From NCBI GenBank assembly GCA_963556195.1, contig OY744533.1, forward strand, positions 43,414,166 to 43,478,165: DNA of 64,000 nucleotides, in the 5' to 3' direction. The translations under genes and the position numbers were made by a program. How positions within the stretch are numbered: the first letter of the stretch is position 1; each line of letters begins with the position of its first letter. The notes beneath the pieces are model-generated. The model ran no database searches. It was not told where the DNA came from and worked only from the letters and a program-made list of their open reading frames with translations. Shown here one piece after another: positions 36,885 to 48,654 of this stretch. The DNA comes from Sepiola atlantica (Eukaryota > Mollusca > Cephalopoda > Sepiida > Sepiolidae).

Positions 36885-37035
36885 TTGTATTATTTGGTTT
36901 ATTCAGATCGCTATTCTCATCTTGGTTGTTATTAATTCCATGTTTTAGCCAACACGTCAGAGGTTACATCGGCCAAAACATGAAAATAATAAAAACCAAG
37001 ATGAGAATAGTAGTCCAAATAAACCAAATCATACA
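36885..37035. mobile_element. Short foldback MITE
   Basis: The left arm (tatttggtttattcagatcg, ctattctcatcttggttgtt) pairs with the right arm (aaaaccaagatgagaatagt, agtccaaataaaccaaat). The centre also has tgttttagcc / ggccaaaaca pairing. The ends resemble the MITE at 24,052-24,420. It sits immediately at the right end of large repeat copy A. Confidence 0.7.
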
Positions 37036-37086
37036 AAACAAATTAAGTCAATCTTTTCAATATTAATATTTTATTTTATGTTGAAA

Positions 37087-37180
37087 GAAAAAAAAATCAA
37101 ATTACTTAAAGTAAAAAAGTATTTTATTTTCTTTAGAAAGATAAAATATTTTTTTACTTTAAGTAATTTGATTTTTTTTT
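37087..37180. repeat. AT-rich hairpin of about 40-bp arms
   Basis: The left arm aaatcaaattacttaaagta..aagtattttat and the right arm ataaaatattttt..tactttaagtaatttgattt are near-perfect complements around a 10-nt centre (ctttagaaag). Confidence 0.85.
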
Positions 37181-37464
37181 CATGATCAAACAAAATAATC
37201 ATTTTAACATTTTTTCTATCAAGTAAAAAATGAAAAGATATCAATAAGAACATCATATCAAATAATACAATAAAATTTTAATAAAGATTTATTTTAATCT
37301 GCAATAAAATATATTATTGCAATTAACTTTGAATAGGTTCAACAGATAAACGAACTTTACCTATGCTAAATTAAAAAAAACAACATTGTTATTTACTTTC
37401 TTTTATTTATTATTTCTATTACATTTTTAACAAATAATACAAATATCTTTTAAAATTTTTTTTA

Positions 37465-37465
37465 A

Positions 37466-37497
<32 letters not shown>

Positions 37498-37500
37498 TAT
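37465..37500 (+). repeat. (ATT)n microsatellite
   Basis: A run of tat/att triplets just beyond the 3' end of the CR1-like LINE. Confidence 0.85.
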
Positions 37501-37574
37501 TTAACTATCTTCTCAATTCAACCGTTAAAAAAAATTTTCTTTTTTAAATCAAACTCTTAGTACAGTATCGATAT

Positions 37575-39366
37575 CCAGATCAAATTCTGTTAAATATTTC
37601 ATTTGATAACTCCCAAAAGTGCCTCCTCAATTTCTCCCTCCTACCACTTTCTCTGAATTCATCCAACCTCATCTTAAACTGATCCACGCTATTGCTGTTC
37701 TTAATTCGATCTGACAACTTATTCCAAAAACATATTACTCTATGAGCAAAAAAACTTAACTGGTTAACAGATCTAGTTTTTGAAAACTGCCTTGACAATA
37801 ACCTTCCAGATCTAGGAGAAATACTAAAAAAAATGCCCACCATAGTTAGAAAGGCCATTAATTATCTTGAAAGTCTCAATCACATCACCTCTTATTCTTT
37901 TCTCCAACAAAGTAGTCAATCCCAATTTGTCCAATCTCTCCCTGTAACTGCACTCTTTTACTTTACTTATTAGTTTTGTCACCCTTCTTTGTACGCCTTC
38001 CAGTTTCAATATTACATTTCAATTTCCATGTCTAGTCGCTGGAGCCCAGGCCTGGGTGCAGTATTCTATATGAGGTCTTATTAGAGCTTTATATATCCTT
38101 AACACAACATTTGTCTCCCTCGAAATAATATTCCTAACCATCCACCCGATCATTCTATTTGTCCTCGATACAATATACAAAATATGAGTATGTGCCTTAA
38201 ATGTATTATCAACCCCCACTCTCAAATCGCACTCTCCATCTACTTCTTTGATTTTTCTGTTGTTTAGTACATATTCAACTCCAACATTCCTGGATCCTAC
38301 ATGTAGTACTTTACATTTGTCTAGGTTAAATCCAAATTTCCAAATGTCACCCCCATATGATAATTTATTTAGATCCATCTGTGTTATTTCCTTTGATAAA
38401 GGTCTCACAAGTAGTTTAACATCATCAGCAAACAGTTCTATTTCTGAATTTATATTATTAAGTCATTTATGAATATCAAAAACAACAAAGGACCCAATAC
38501 TGAACTCTGCGGAACACCAGAGGGTATGTACTGTGATTCAGAAAAATTGTTTCCAACCTTTACCTTCATAGTTCTATCCTTCAAAAACTCCCTCACAATA
38601 TTTACCATTTTGTCAGTAATACCAAAATGTTTCATTTTCACTAGTAAACGATAATGAGATACCGTATCAAATGCCTTGCTAAAATCCAAATACATGATAT
38701 CCGCACTATCCTCCTCCATCAAATATTGATTTATAATGTCAATATTTTCCAAAATATTAGATAATGTTAATTTACCATGGACACAGCCATGTTGATTACA
38801 ATTTATATCATCCTTTATAAAATTTAATATGGGGTTTCTAATTATTTTTTCAAATACCTTACACAAAATACATGTTAGAGAAACTGGTCTGTAATTACTT
38901 TTTAAATGTATCAAACCTTTTTTATGTAGCGGTATTACTATAGCTGTTTTCCAAATATATGGAATCTCTTCATATTCCATACATTTCCTAAACAATTTGG
39001 TTATTGCATTGATAAAGCCTTCATTTGATGATAATTATTTCAATATTTTAGGATGAATTTCATCAGGCCCCATACTTTTACTAACATCCAACTTGGATAG
39101 TAATAGTGTTATGTCTTTAGGTTCTATTTTTAGTTCATCCATAATTTTTGTTGTATCCTCCCCATAACAACTCCCCTGTAGTGGACCAAATTCTTCAAAA
39201 GAATGAACAGATTGAAAAAAACTTGCTAGTACACCAGCTGTTTCTACTGGCGTGTCTGTTAAATCCCCCGTCTCATCATCTCTTACTGTACGCTTTTTTG
39301 AAATATGATAGAAATATTTTTACTTATGTTTTGATCTCCATTAACAACTCTAAAAATGCCATGCAA
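37575..39366 (-). pseudogene. CR1-like LINE, 5'-truncated and frameshifted
   Basis: Minus-strand frames give RT and post-RT segments in order. They are LDVSKSMGPDEIHPKI (near 39,080), IPYIWKTAIVIPLHKKG, YRPVSLTCILCKVFEKIIR, NQHGCVHGKLTLSNIL, MYLDFSKAFDTVSHYRLLVK, SGVPQSSVLGPLLFLIFIND and, after a frameshift near 38,450, IELFADDVKLLV. Here the FADD catalytic pair is kept. Then follow FGFNLDKCKVLHVGSRN, IYKALIRPHIEYCTQAWAPA, KLEGVQRRVTKLI and a C-terminal FFAHRVICFWNKLSDRIKN. At least four frame breaks. No endonuclease domain is seen. It is in the host gene's orientation. Confidence 0.9.
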
Positions 39367-40740
39367 TGTTATGTCTGGGCCTCATAGGAGACTTGAAACT
39401 TATATTGGAGACTAAATATCCAAAGCTGGGAATGACTATGGGTCAAATGTCAAAAGTGAGAAGTGTGAGAAATTAGAAAATGAAGGGGTTTCATAGATTA
39501 AAATGAGCGTGGACTGATACTGTATATATTTATGGGTGAGTTTTCACAAGACATAAGAAACAAAAATTTAGATAAGCAATATAAATAAGCATATAGGTAC
39601 TACAAGAGGTAGATGTGATCCTATAAGAGGTAGATGCTGTGCGGGGAAAGGTTGTCACCAGTTTAGGCTACATCCGTGTCTCTATCTGTCGCTACAGTGG
39701 GGATCATGTATCTTAAATATAATAAACTATATATTTTATGTGACTGTCTATCATTGTAACTATTTGCGATGACGATCAAAGATCAAATAATTAAAGATTC
39801 CCCAACCCACAAAGGAGAAACCCCGCCCGATGAAAGGTGTGTGTCCTAATCAGCCTGACCAGCCACGAAAGAAAATAAAACCATCATACAGCAATGTGTC
39901 TAACAAAGATCGCCAAGTATGTGAATTAAAATATTTACTAATAGTAATGTTAAATATTGGTGGATCGGTCTACTAGTATAGTATTAGGTAAAATATATTT
40001 GTTCAGGTGGATCTGGCATGATGTAATGAACAGAATGTATTCTAGACTGAGGTCATGAAGATGTTACAGGGTTAACCGTGCCAGGAAATAAGAAAGGAAG
40101 TGATAATAATTAGTCGGAAAGGAAGTCAGACGTACAATTGAGAGAATGATGGTTGCCAATCTCTGGAATCTTGTGTGGGAGCTGGGATCGACAAGATGTG
40201 TTTCTAAGATGGTTTCAAAAAACTATAATAAGCCATGCGCTTATAAAATAAGTCTCCCTCTTTTTCTGTCCCACCCCTACCCCTTTTAACCTTTAGCCAC
40301 TGAATGATCAAGTGCAGCCGGTATGAATGAATCATTAATCTTCTAAAAGATCCTGTGTTGAATTAATTAATTGAATAATTAATGCGATAAGCATTTTATT
40401 ACAACTACCGAAATTTTATGTTTCTATTTTAGAATTTTGTACTTTTGGTATTTATAATGCTTCTATTGTTTCTTTTTTATATGCGGACTTATTATGTGTG
40501 GTAGTTTGAGGAAGATTTGAATTGTGACATCTTTCCTCCTAACCTTTTTTTCTCAAATTGCTGTGTATTTTATAGTGAAATTTTGATGTTTTGGTTTGAC
40601 TTAATTTCTGGTGTCTATAACCTGCACCGATAGATAGACTTGATTTCAATAAAGGTCTTTTTGTCTCAAAAACGATTATAAACCTAAACTGTTGTTAATG
40701 CTGAATTCTTGGAAAGGATATAAATGAATATGTAATAAAT
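39367..40740. other. No recognised gene; possible solo LTR
   Basis: CR1 homology stops abruptly near 39,366 before tgttatgtctgggcctcat. The following kilobase ends near 40,405 with gataagcattttattacaac, preceded by a TATA-like cttataaaataagtctccctc near 40,240. The tgtt..acaac ends and the TATA-like box would fit a solo LTR, but I found no target duplication and no paired copy. Confidence 0.3.
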
Positions 40741-40754
40741 TTGTTTTATTTCGA

Positions 40755-40758
<4 letters not shown>

Positions 40759-40809
<51 letters not shown>
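40759..40809 (+). repeat. (TA)n microsatellite
   Basis: About 50 bp of uninterrupted TA alternation. Confidence 0.95.
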
Positions 40810-40811
<2 letters not shown>

Positions 40812-41214
40812 GTTTAAATTATTTTCCAGACTTTCTCAGTATACAATTTTGTCAGAGTCAAACTTGCTTTCTCAGTGCATTGTATGCAATTATATTCTCT
40901 GTGCTTTAGTACAAACGAATTGATTTGATAATGCTGAAATATTACCTAAAAATGTTCCAAATTTCTGGTGAATTTTAGGGATTTTGCTGGATTTCTTCAT
41001 CCTCTGTTAGGAGTTTTGCTTGTTTCCACATTTGTATTTATTTGCAGAATTGAACAATTGTTATAGTTGTCAAATGCTTCTTAATAATACTTGTATTATT
41101 ACGATAGGTCGTCTGAGGAAAATTTGATAATCTTTTAATATTCTTTAATTTCAGAACCAGTTGAAGTACTTAATAGTGGTAAAATCTAACATATCTGTTT
41201 CTGAGTACGATTGG

Positions 41215-42020
41215 TGGGTTTGAGAGCTGAAGACCATGGACGACCGAAAAGCACCGGGAGATGGAAAGAGAGTGACCTGCATCATGATGATGATTTGCAC
41301 CAGATTAAACAAATTTGGAAATCTTAGCTGCAGCTCAGTGCGCCTTGAATACCTTGAAGGCCATAAGATGTGAGTTGGAGAATTGTGACGGAGATGTAGA
41401 AACAGTGGTTAGCAGGAAGTATCATAGCAGGCATTCTGATTGTATCCGCACAACAAAATTTGTAGAGACAAAATCCAGGCACGGTAAAGCAGCAGACCTT
41501 GGCAAAAGAGATGCTCATCAGAGTGGCAACTATTAAGTGTTGAACGAGGATCTTCACTACTTCTCATACATGAGTCACAAGAGTCAACTACTCACTGGCA
41601 AAGCCCAACAAAACTGTCTGATGAAAGCCAAGAAACTACTCAACAAGATCAAAGACCAAGTAAAGCTGGGGATGTCATGGTTCTTCTCAGGACCGGTTGC
41701 AGAACAACAGGTGCATCACAGCATCACTCAGCTCTGTATTACACCTCCTTGAAAACCCAGAAATGTTTTTGAGAACTTCCATGACATCACAAATTCCAAC
41801 ACCTGTCCCCCACCCCCCGCCGCCAACATGCCTGATTGCAACTTCATGGGAAAGACACCAATTGTACCACTTGAAACATCTAAGACTAGCTGATTGGCAG
41901 GATCAAACTGGTCTCGCAAAGAATACAGTGATGGCCACGTGCTCCACGTTCAGGTCCTTGAATTTTGAGAATACATCAATTATTGGCCAAGTATTTTTTT
42001 TAATTTTCTTTCATTTCTAA
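41215..42020 (+). pseudogene. Tc1/mariner-like transposase relic
   Basis: Overlapping plus-strand frames give ILAAAQCALNTLKAIRCELE, then VLNEDLHYFSYMSHKSQLLT, then GKAQQNCLMKAKKLLNKIKD, then GMSWFFSGP. A NEDL..KS..L..KAQENR...K.LLN pattern ahead of WFFSDEK is the helix-turn-helix-to-catalytic stretch of mariner-type transposases common in molluscs. Here the DEK catalytic segment reads SGP and stops follow, so it is dead. The downstream proline-rich and SLNFENTSII frames may be more of the same decayed unit. Family assignment is from recalled sequence patterns. Confidence 0.5.
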
Positions 42021-42347
42021 AATGTGTCAAATTTGTCTCAAACACCCTGTAGGTATAGTTGTAAATTAACTAATTACTGACTATTACTATAAGTAATATT
42101 CAGTAATTAGCTGCCAGGTCTTTAATAGGTATTGCCTTGATTGAAATACACACATACAAAAAAATGGTGCAAACAAGAGCACGGAAAGAAGAAACTAAAA
42201 GAATTCTAAAAGAGGTGGTGAGTATAGGGAAGAAAAAAAAAGTAGAATGCAAATAACTATGAATCTTAACAAAAAAATAAAATGTAAATAAATGGAGAAA
42301 GTAGGAGTGGGAGTAGTAGTAGTAGGAGAAATCTGAATGATCATTAC

Positions 42348-42479
42348 CCTTCATCATGGTGACGGTGGCTGGTAAAGTGTTTGCAGCAGAAGGTCGAATT
42401 CCAAGAGCGGCGGCAGCGGCAGCAGCAGCAGCCGCCTGGTTTTCTCCCGGGACGTTTGCAGCTTTCACGTTGATCACAC
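42348..42479 (-). CDS. L3MBTL3-like: L3MBTL-like gene, poly-Ala N-terminal exon
   Basis: This 132-bp exon has acceptor ctcgctgcag and donor AAGG/GTAATGA. It begins with two bases of a split codon and ends in phase 1, which fits the phase of the 30894-32059 exon. It encodes VINVKAANVPGENQ, a run of ten Ala, then LGIRPSAANTLPATVTMMKG. The Ala tract is written with mixed gcn codons and may vary in length. The function of this N-terminal segment is unknown. Local GC content is well above the flanking AT-rich intron, which supports a coding call. Confidence 0.8.
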
Positions 42480-42675
42480 CTGCAGCGAGTAGAAAATGGG
42501 GTAAACTTACTTAACGATGTCAAGTAACCATCAATCACCTTTTTCCTTGTTTTTTTTTTTTGCAATACAGAAACAAAATGTTTACTGATGTTATAATATG
42601 ATTACACTTTTATTTCTCTTTCTCTCTCTCTCTCTTCTTTAATATTTTTTTTAATTCAAATTTTTAATTGAATTT

Positions 42676-42797
42676 TGTAGATCAACTAAATTTGGCAAAT
42701 CAACTAAATTTTGTAAATCAACTAAATTTTGTAAATCAACTAAATTTTGTAAATCAACTAAATTTTGTAAATCAACTAAATTTTGTAAATCAACTAC
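42676..42797 (+). repeat. 18-bp minisatellite, about 6-7 copies
   Basis: Unit aaatcaactaaattttgt, nearly perfect, in the intron upstream of the exon at 42479. Confidence 0.95.
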
Positions 42798-42989
42798 ACA
42801 TGAAATACAAAAGTAGATAAACACTTAAAAAAAAAAAAAGAACTAACATTTTTCATAATTATGGAGCTTTGTGGAGTAACCCCCCTTTTTACCACTATTC
42901 CCAGGTCCACTATTTTTCTCAGGTTTACATTACAAAACATGAACTGATAAAAAAAAATATGTCTGTTAACCTGATTGCACTTCTTTCTT

Positions 42990-43555
42990 TACTAAGGATC
43001 GTAGTGGATTTATGGGCAGGAAGATTTGTACTGTCTTGTGTGAGTCCCCATCTTCACATATTTGTCCACATGGTTCTTGAAGCTGTTGATTGAGTCTGCA
43101 TTCATTGCCTCCTCAGATAGTCTGTTCCAATGCCTTATGGTACATACACTAAAAAACTGCTTTCATACTTCCGGTCTAGCATACAGAGTAAACAGCACCT
43201 TGTTTGATCATAACAATGATGAATATAATCTTTCGATCTACTTCATAACCATGTAGAAACTTGAATTTTTCAATGAGGTCACCCCTTAAGCTTCTTTTTT
43301 TCGAAAGTAATTCAATTCATTGTTGCTCATATGACTTGTAGCTCAGGCACCATTTTGTAACTCTTTGTTGTACTTTTTTATATAGAATATCCTTTTACGA
43401 TGCAGGGCTCCATATTTGCACGGTATATTCCAGATGTGGTTGCACTTACATGAATATAGAAGAAATTTTAACATGTGCCAGTTGAAGGTTAGTACTTTAT
43501 AAAACTGATATGGATTTTTTATTAGTGGCGCCATCTTATGTCAGACCCAGGACTT
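42990..43555 (-). pseudogene. LINE (CR1/L2 group) C-terminal fragment
   Basis: The minus strand at 43,020-43,260 reads FSVCTIRHWNRLSEEAMNAD, SINSFKNHVDKYVKMGTHT, preceded by a degenerate MVMK..IERLYSSLL segment. This is the conserved C-terminal F..R....WN.LP...V.A.S...FK..LD..W pattern of CR1/L2-type LINE ORF2. The region up to 43,555 (ATLWKPYRKG-like frames) appears to be the preceding RT tail. Confidence 0.65.
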
Positions 43556-43690
43556 ATTGAGTGATGTGTTACTGTCTTGTGTGAGCCTCCATCTTCATAT
43601 ATTTGTCCAGATGGTTCTTGTTGATTGATTCTGCATTCACTGCCTCCTCAGGTAGTATGTTCCAATGCCTTACGGTATCTGTGATTCCTT
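43556..43690 (-). pseudogene. Second, shorter copy of the same LINE tail
   Basis: The sequence tactgtcttgtgtgag..catcttcatatatttgtcca..gattctgcattcactgcc..tgttccaatgccttac repeats the LINE tail at 43,020-43,140 with about 15% differences, in direct orientation. Confidence 0.7.
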
Positions 43691-44079
43691 AGCTCCTTGT
43701 TTTGCGTGAGAGAACGGACAAACTGCATGAATTATGTTTAAAGGTTTTATTTCCAATAGATTTCATATGCAGCTGTAAAAACTGCAACTCAAGAAAAGGG
43801 TTAACATGATTACAAGGGGAAAATGTACATAGGAATGAAAAAAAGGCACACTATTTACAAATAAATAACACATAAAAATGAGACAAAAACAATCGATATG
43901 ATAGCGACACCAGATACACGTGAAACAAAAAAGGTTTTCTCAAGGCCACGTGGAATACAGAATGTGTCTGCCAAAATAAACAAGTGAAATATCGAATATA
44001 TTTCTATCAAAACGAAGCTATATCTTTTTTAGGTTAGAAAAAGTACAGTTTATTCCTTATTCTGGGGGGGGGGGGGGGG

Positions 44080-44735
44080 GGCAGCCCCCATACCAATTTC
44101 TCAACCTGAAAGGCTACGCCCGCCCCCCCTACCAATTTCCCGGATGTTCAACCCGTGAAATTTAATATAGAATGATCCACCATTTCCAGGCCATTCAAGG
44201 TTTTTAGGGCAGTTAACCAAAAAATGTTTTGCTATGGGAGATAAATTCTGTGCGGATTTTTTTTTGTTAAAAAGTTAGTAAAAAAAATATTACTTACTCT
44301 ACCATAAACCCTAAGTCCGAATGGTAGGCCCCCTAAAAAAACGTTTTCTTAACCCTACCACTAACCCTAAGTTTGAGTGACAAGATCTCCTAAAAGTCCT
44401 ACCTTAATCATTGCACCAATCCTAAGTTCGAATGGAAACCCTCTCCTTTAACCCTATTAACCCTGAGTCTGAGTGGCAAGCTCTCTCCAAAACAAAAACC
44501 CTTGTAAACCCACACATAATCGTCTAAATAAGTAGTCTAAAAAATAATGCATCTTCCATAGAAAAAAAAAATTGGTTAAATGCCCTAAAAACTAGAATGA
44601 CCCGGAAATAGGGGATAATTTTACATTAAATTCATATGTGAAACTGATTTCTCACTCTAAATTCTAAAATAATTGTTTGTTTTCTTCAAGTTTTACACAT
44701 AAGCGCCTAAAACAAGTAGAATCTCATTTTTAGAA
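44080..44735. mobile_element. Foldback-family repeat copy
   Basis: Contains gaaatttaatatagaatgatc, ggccattcaaggtttttagggc, taaaccctaagtccgaatgg, agaatgacccggaaatagggg and aatcgtctaaataagtag, in the order seen in the other copies. It begins next to an 18-nt G run (44,066-44,083) and a duplicate cccc-rich phrase. Confidence 0.6.
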
Positions 44736-45059
44736 GGTGGGGGTTAATTTATAAAACTTTATTTTTCATACTGAAAGTATAGACTGATATGTTTTAACTT
44801 CATTTTTGTTTTTAAATTCATTAAAGTCCGTTAAAATTAGGGTTTTTTTCTAAAAAGAATGTTCAAAGTTTTTTTTGTGCATAATAAAAGTTTAAAGCAT
44901 GAATATGTTTAGTCCAAGAAATAAACAAGAAAAAAAAAGCTGTCCCTTAACAAGAGAAAGTGTGCATGTGATGAGGAAGGGGGGTAGGAAGTAATTTTTT
45001 GATGAATGAAAAGTCTTCTACCGCCCCTCCCCATCATGAATTGTTTAAAGTTTGGCAAA

Positions 45060-45195
45060 ATTAACATTTCCAGAGAGAGTTGAAAGGAAGTAAGACAAAA
45101 TAAGAGGAGAGGAAGAGAAAGAGAGAAAAAAACAGGAAAAGAGAAAGAAAGATAAAACGAGAAAAGAGAAAGAGAGAAAGAGTAAGAAAAATAAA
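45060..45195 (+). repeat. Short polypurine tract
   Basis: GA-rich simple sequence, possibly degenerate gagaaagagagaaa units. Ser/Leu/Phe-rich minus-strand frames across it are composition artefacts. Confidence 0.7.
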
Positions 45196-45859
45196 ATTGA
45201 GTCCAGACAGAAATCATACTTCTTTATAAAAAAAGCAAATTTAAGCAGAAATCCTGCTTCTTCTGAGTGTAAAAAAAAGGGGCATTTACAAAAATGCGGT
45301 AATCCGTTAAAAAGCTGAGGTATCACATCCTTGCTTATATATGATAACTGAGCTTACATTAGAAATGTAAATCTTAGTATTATATTATTGTGAAGATACT
45401 GGACAAAATGTTACATCTTACATTCAATTTAAATATGTATAAAAGTTTTAGCTTCTTACCTCGGCACATTTAGGGGCTAAAGAAAAAAACTACTGCTACA
45501 TTTAGCCGATGATCAGGGTGGACGAACAACGAAGCGACCTGTTTTCTACAAGAGTCGAATCTCAAAAGGCTAGATAGCTTTGACTACCATATTTCTTTAC
45601 GTAAGGGGACTGACCTGATAACTGACTGAATCACCATCTGGGTGTTGAGGGCCTATGATTTTTTTTTAAACTCTGTAAAACACGGAATAAATAATTATTT
45701 ATCCTATTTATCTTTATTTATATTACCATTAGGTTGCTATTCTAACCAGAACGATCTATTTTATGCTTAAGAATTTAGCAAGGAGCAGTTAGGTTTTTGA
45801 TATTTCAACATTGTGATTCGTAGAGGGTCCAAAACAAAAGCCCATGTTGTCCAATGAAA

Positions 45860-46165
45860 CACGAATCTGGAGGCAGCCACAGTACGCACACTAAAAAACT
45901 GATTTTGTATTTCCAGTCTAAAATTAAGAGTAAGCAGATTAAATCCCTCATTTGATTATAACAATAATGAATAAAAAATTTCTTCGGATCTACTTATTCA
46001 TAACCATGCAGAAGCTTGAATGTTTATATTAGGTCATCCCTCAATTTCTTATTCCCAAAGTAATTAAATTCATCTTTGCCAGTCTCTGCTCATGGCAGAT
46101 GTGTTAGTTCAGGCACTATTTTTGTTGCCCTTCATTGCACCTTTTTCATACTAAACCTGAGAAAT
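45860..46165 (-). pseudogene. LINE tail fragment, related to 42,990-43,690
   Basis: Phrases shared with the earlier fragment include tgattataacaataatgaat, ttcggatctacttattcataaccatgcagaagcttgaat and aggtcatccctcaatttctt. Minus-strand translation recovers RDDLI.TFKLLHGYE, the R-G-D-L-I-E-x-F-K motif of CR1/L2 LINEs. Stops interrupt it. Confidence 0.65.
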
Positions 46166-47732
46166 CTAAAAGAATCTCACTCATGCTTTATAACTGAGTC
46201 ATGTTCATGATAAAAAAGCGCTCACAATATAGAAACAGAAGAAATCCAGGGTAAGGAGTGGAGAGTCTTAATAGGAAATCCCATAAATCAGCAATGAAGT
46301 CAAACAAATCAAATCAATATGGCCAAAAATGGTAATAACAAGCAACGGTTGACTAAATTGTTGGGAAAGATGTTTTAAAAAAAGAACAATATACAAGATA
46401 TGGATAGCTTTACAAGAATTGAAAACAAGTAATGTCAAAACGTTTGTAAGTTGTTTTGTAATAATTATAGTCAGACAAAAAAAAAAAAAAAAAGAAATAT
46501 GTTACTATAATCTACTACTAATAGAGATTTGGTATCTTGTCTGCCCGAAGCCGAACCTATACTATTACTTCAATAAATGTATTATTGTACTATCTTTTAA
46601 TACTCAATTTAGTGTAGTATGACACCATCCTCCCAGACATTACCTTCTTTGAAGGAGGGGGGTAAGCATAGCTCAACAAGAAATTGTCAGAATCGGCTGA
46701 ATTTTACACACATTAAAAAATCGACCTTGTGTCTAACTCTGAGGATGAAAGTAAATAGGAAAAAAAATAGAATACATTTTAGCAAAACTTTTTTTTTGTT
46801 AAAACTAAAAGTTCCGTAAAAAATGAGGGTAAATTCTCTTATTTGTTCAGAAGTTTAGCAAAATATTTTTTCTTTAAAATATCAATTATTTAGAATATTT
46901 TTATTTATTCAGAAATTTAGCAAAAACTTTTTGAAAAATGTTTCGAAAAATTAATGAAAGTTGAACTTGGGGGATGTTATTGACCCTGTAATAACATACT
47001 AAGTCATCTGGATATAGTTCTGATGAAGTCTGGGCTTTGTCTACTTTGAGTTCAACTTGTTACCTTCATGGTTTTATGGACACTAATGAAAACAACAAAA
47101 TCATTTACATATATACCACCATCTTACCCTGGGACTTTTTCATAGGATAAATTTTCAAGCTCCGGTCGTCATTGTTTCATTCCATGATATTGCATTCCAC
47201 CCATTATATCTTCCCTAACTAAATAAGGATTGCTTTCATGAGCTTATTTTTCCTACTTTTACAGCACTTTAATTGGTATTCTCGTATAATCGAATATAAT
47301 TGGCGAACAATAAACAAAAAATATTTGCAATTAAAACATGGCGTCTCCTTTTCCTCCAATCAGTAAAATGCTATCACTTACAAAAATAATTTTTTTTACT
47401 ACCATAATTCTCTTTTTACAAAAATATTACTTTTAACAAATATTTTATTTCTTCATATTAAAACCACGTTCAATCCTTCATAGATAGAAGGAAGGTTCTC
47501 TTAATTTTATTGTCGTTCTTCCAGTTGTTATGACTATATTTAAGGAATAAAAGGAATATCGGAATGTCAGAATTTTGTTTGAAACAACTATTAGATATTT
47601 TCTTATTAAGGAAAATACATCAAACCTTTGTTATTATTCAAAATAGAATTAACGATGATAGCTTTTCCGATTTATATAAGGTATTTATTGTTTTGTTTTT
47701 AAGTTTATAATTTCTCGACTGTTAAAAATTAC
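46166..47732. other. Intronic sequence without recognised gene
   Basis: AT-rich, with short internal similarity (tttagaatatttttatttatt). No domain or transposon end was recognised. Confidence 0.5.
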
Positions 47733-47799
47733 CTCTTTGATAATCGCCATAGTCTAAAAGGATTTCTCCTTCCTGGACATAACACAGAACAGATGGCAT
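47733..47799 (-). CDS. L3MBTL3-like: Candidate first coding exon of the L3MBTL-like gene
   Basis: An ATG at 47799 opens a frame reading MPSVLCYVQEGEILLDYGDY then QR. It reaches the donor AGAG/GTAATT and leaves one base. That phase is the one required by the next exon at 42479, giving QRG-VINVKAANV. The frame upstream of the ATG is closed by TGA 27 bases earlier, and no acceptor is obvious there, so an initiating exon is plausible. The start context (CTGC before ATG) is weak. A Helitron 3' end on the same strand stops about 60 bp upstream of the ATG. The support is only open frame, donor and phase. The true first exon could lie elsewhere. Confidence 0.5.
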
Positions 47800-47858
47800 G
47801 CAGTATCGCAACAAAGCACAAAAAGGTCACAGTTTAGTTGTTTCAGTTTATTTGTTTA

Positions 47859-47898
47859 CTAGCAGGGTCATGTGTCCCATCGTTGCCCAGGGTGGAGG
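47859..47898 (-). mobile_element. Helitron 3' terminus on the minus strand
   Basis: Minus strand: ccctgggcaacgatgggaca, then tgaccctgCTAG, then T. This matches the consensus of the other termini in the window (hairpin, about 12-14 nt spacer, cctgCTAG/T). The 5' end of this element was not identified. It may extend to about 48.6 kb and include the decayed ORF there. Confidence 0.6.
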
Positions 47899-48129
47899 AA
47901 ATATAAAAGAATGATTTAACTTTAAAACAGTAACTATTAGCATATCACTTCTGAAAAAAAAAAGCAGAAAATGAATCCAATGTCAGTAATTTACATGACT
48001 AATATGATTTACATTCCTGTAAAGAAATTTAGCCCCCCCCCTTCGAAATAAGGCTCATAAATTACATTGAATATTACCAGTTCAAATGTGTATGTAAAGA
48101 AAAAATGTTCTTGACACATATCCCAAGAT

Positions 48130-48645
48130 TAATTGCTTTAAAACAATTTTTGTCTTTTCTGATTTTACTTCTTCAGAACTGATTTGTATAGATCTTAATA
48201 CCAGCACCTTGAGACTGACGTCGTCACATATTCTAGCGCCGAGCTCACCGATAGTGCCAATCCCGTTCTATCCTTGAAATTACCCTACAATATTTAACAG
48301 TATCATGATTTAAAACTGAGTGAGAAGCACAATGTCCCAAACATTTTACAAACCAATCAATTGAGCAGATCCAGACATATGATGTACAGCCATACCAAGT
48401 GATAAATGTTTTGGCATTAATGTCCATTAATTAGAAGCTAAGCATATAATGTCTTCTAAAATAGACAAAAGCTTTCTGTGGACAGATGCAGATATGTCCA
48501 CTATTTTTTCAGTACCTAACTCTTCAGATGCACCAACTACCCATATAAGTTATATAAAATATGGAGTACTGTCTTTTCAGCCTCTTGCAAATTTAATGCT
48601 TCTGCTGATGGTGGCCATAACAGAAAAGGTTGAACTTGTCTAATA
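48130..48645 (-). pseudogene. Decayed mobile-element ORF of unassigned family
   Basis: With frame shifts, minus-strand translation gives GTEKIVDISASVHRKLLSIL, EDIICLASN, LMPKHLSLGMAVHHMSGSAQ, LIGLLNV.. and LGHCASHSVLNHDT. The pattern K-H-L-x-L-G-M-A-V-H-H-x-T/S-G-S and L-N-x-L-G-H-C-x-S-H-S-V-x-x-x-x-D-T recurs, as far as I recall, in repetitive ORFs of marine invertebrates. I cannot name the superfamily. It is broken by at least three stops or frameshifts. Confidence 0.45.
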
Positions 48646-48654
48646 GTAGAAATA

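Noticed and set aside
41697..42020. Independent gene with a Pro-rich frame
   Set aside because: No domain, no splice support, and it follows directly on a decayed transposase. Probably part of the same relic.
44066..44083. G-quadruplex regulatory element at long G runs (also 59,642 and 62,752-62,832)
   Set aside because: Single homopolymer runs, probably length-uncertain in the assembly, with no regulatory context.
47733..47759. Alternative short frame MAIIKE starting at an ATG at 47,750
   Set aside because: It would leave phase 0 at the donor, incompatible with the next exon. The MPSVLCY frame gives the required phase.
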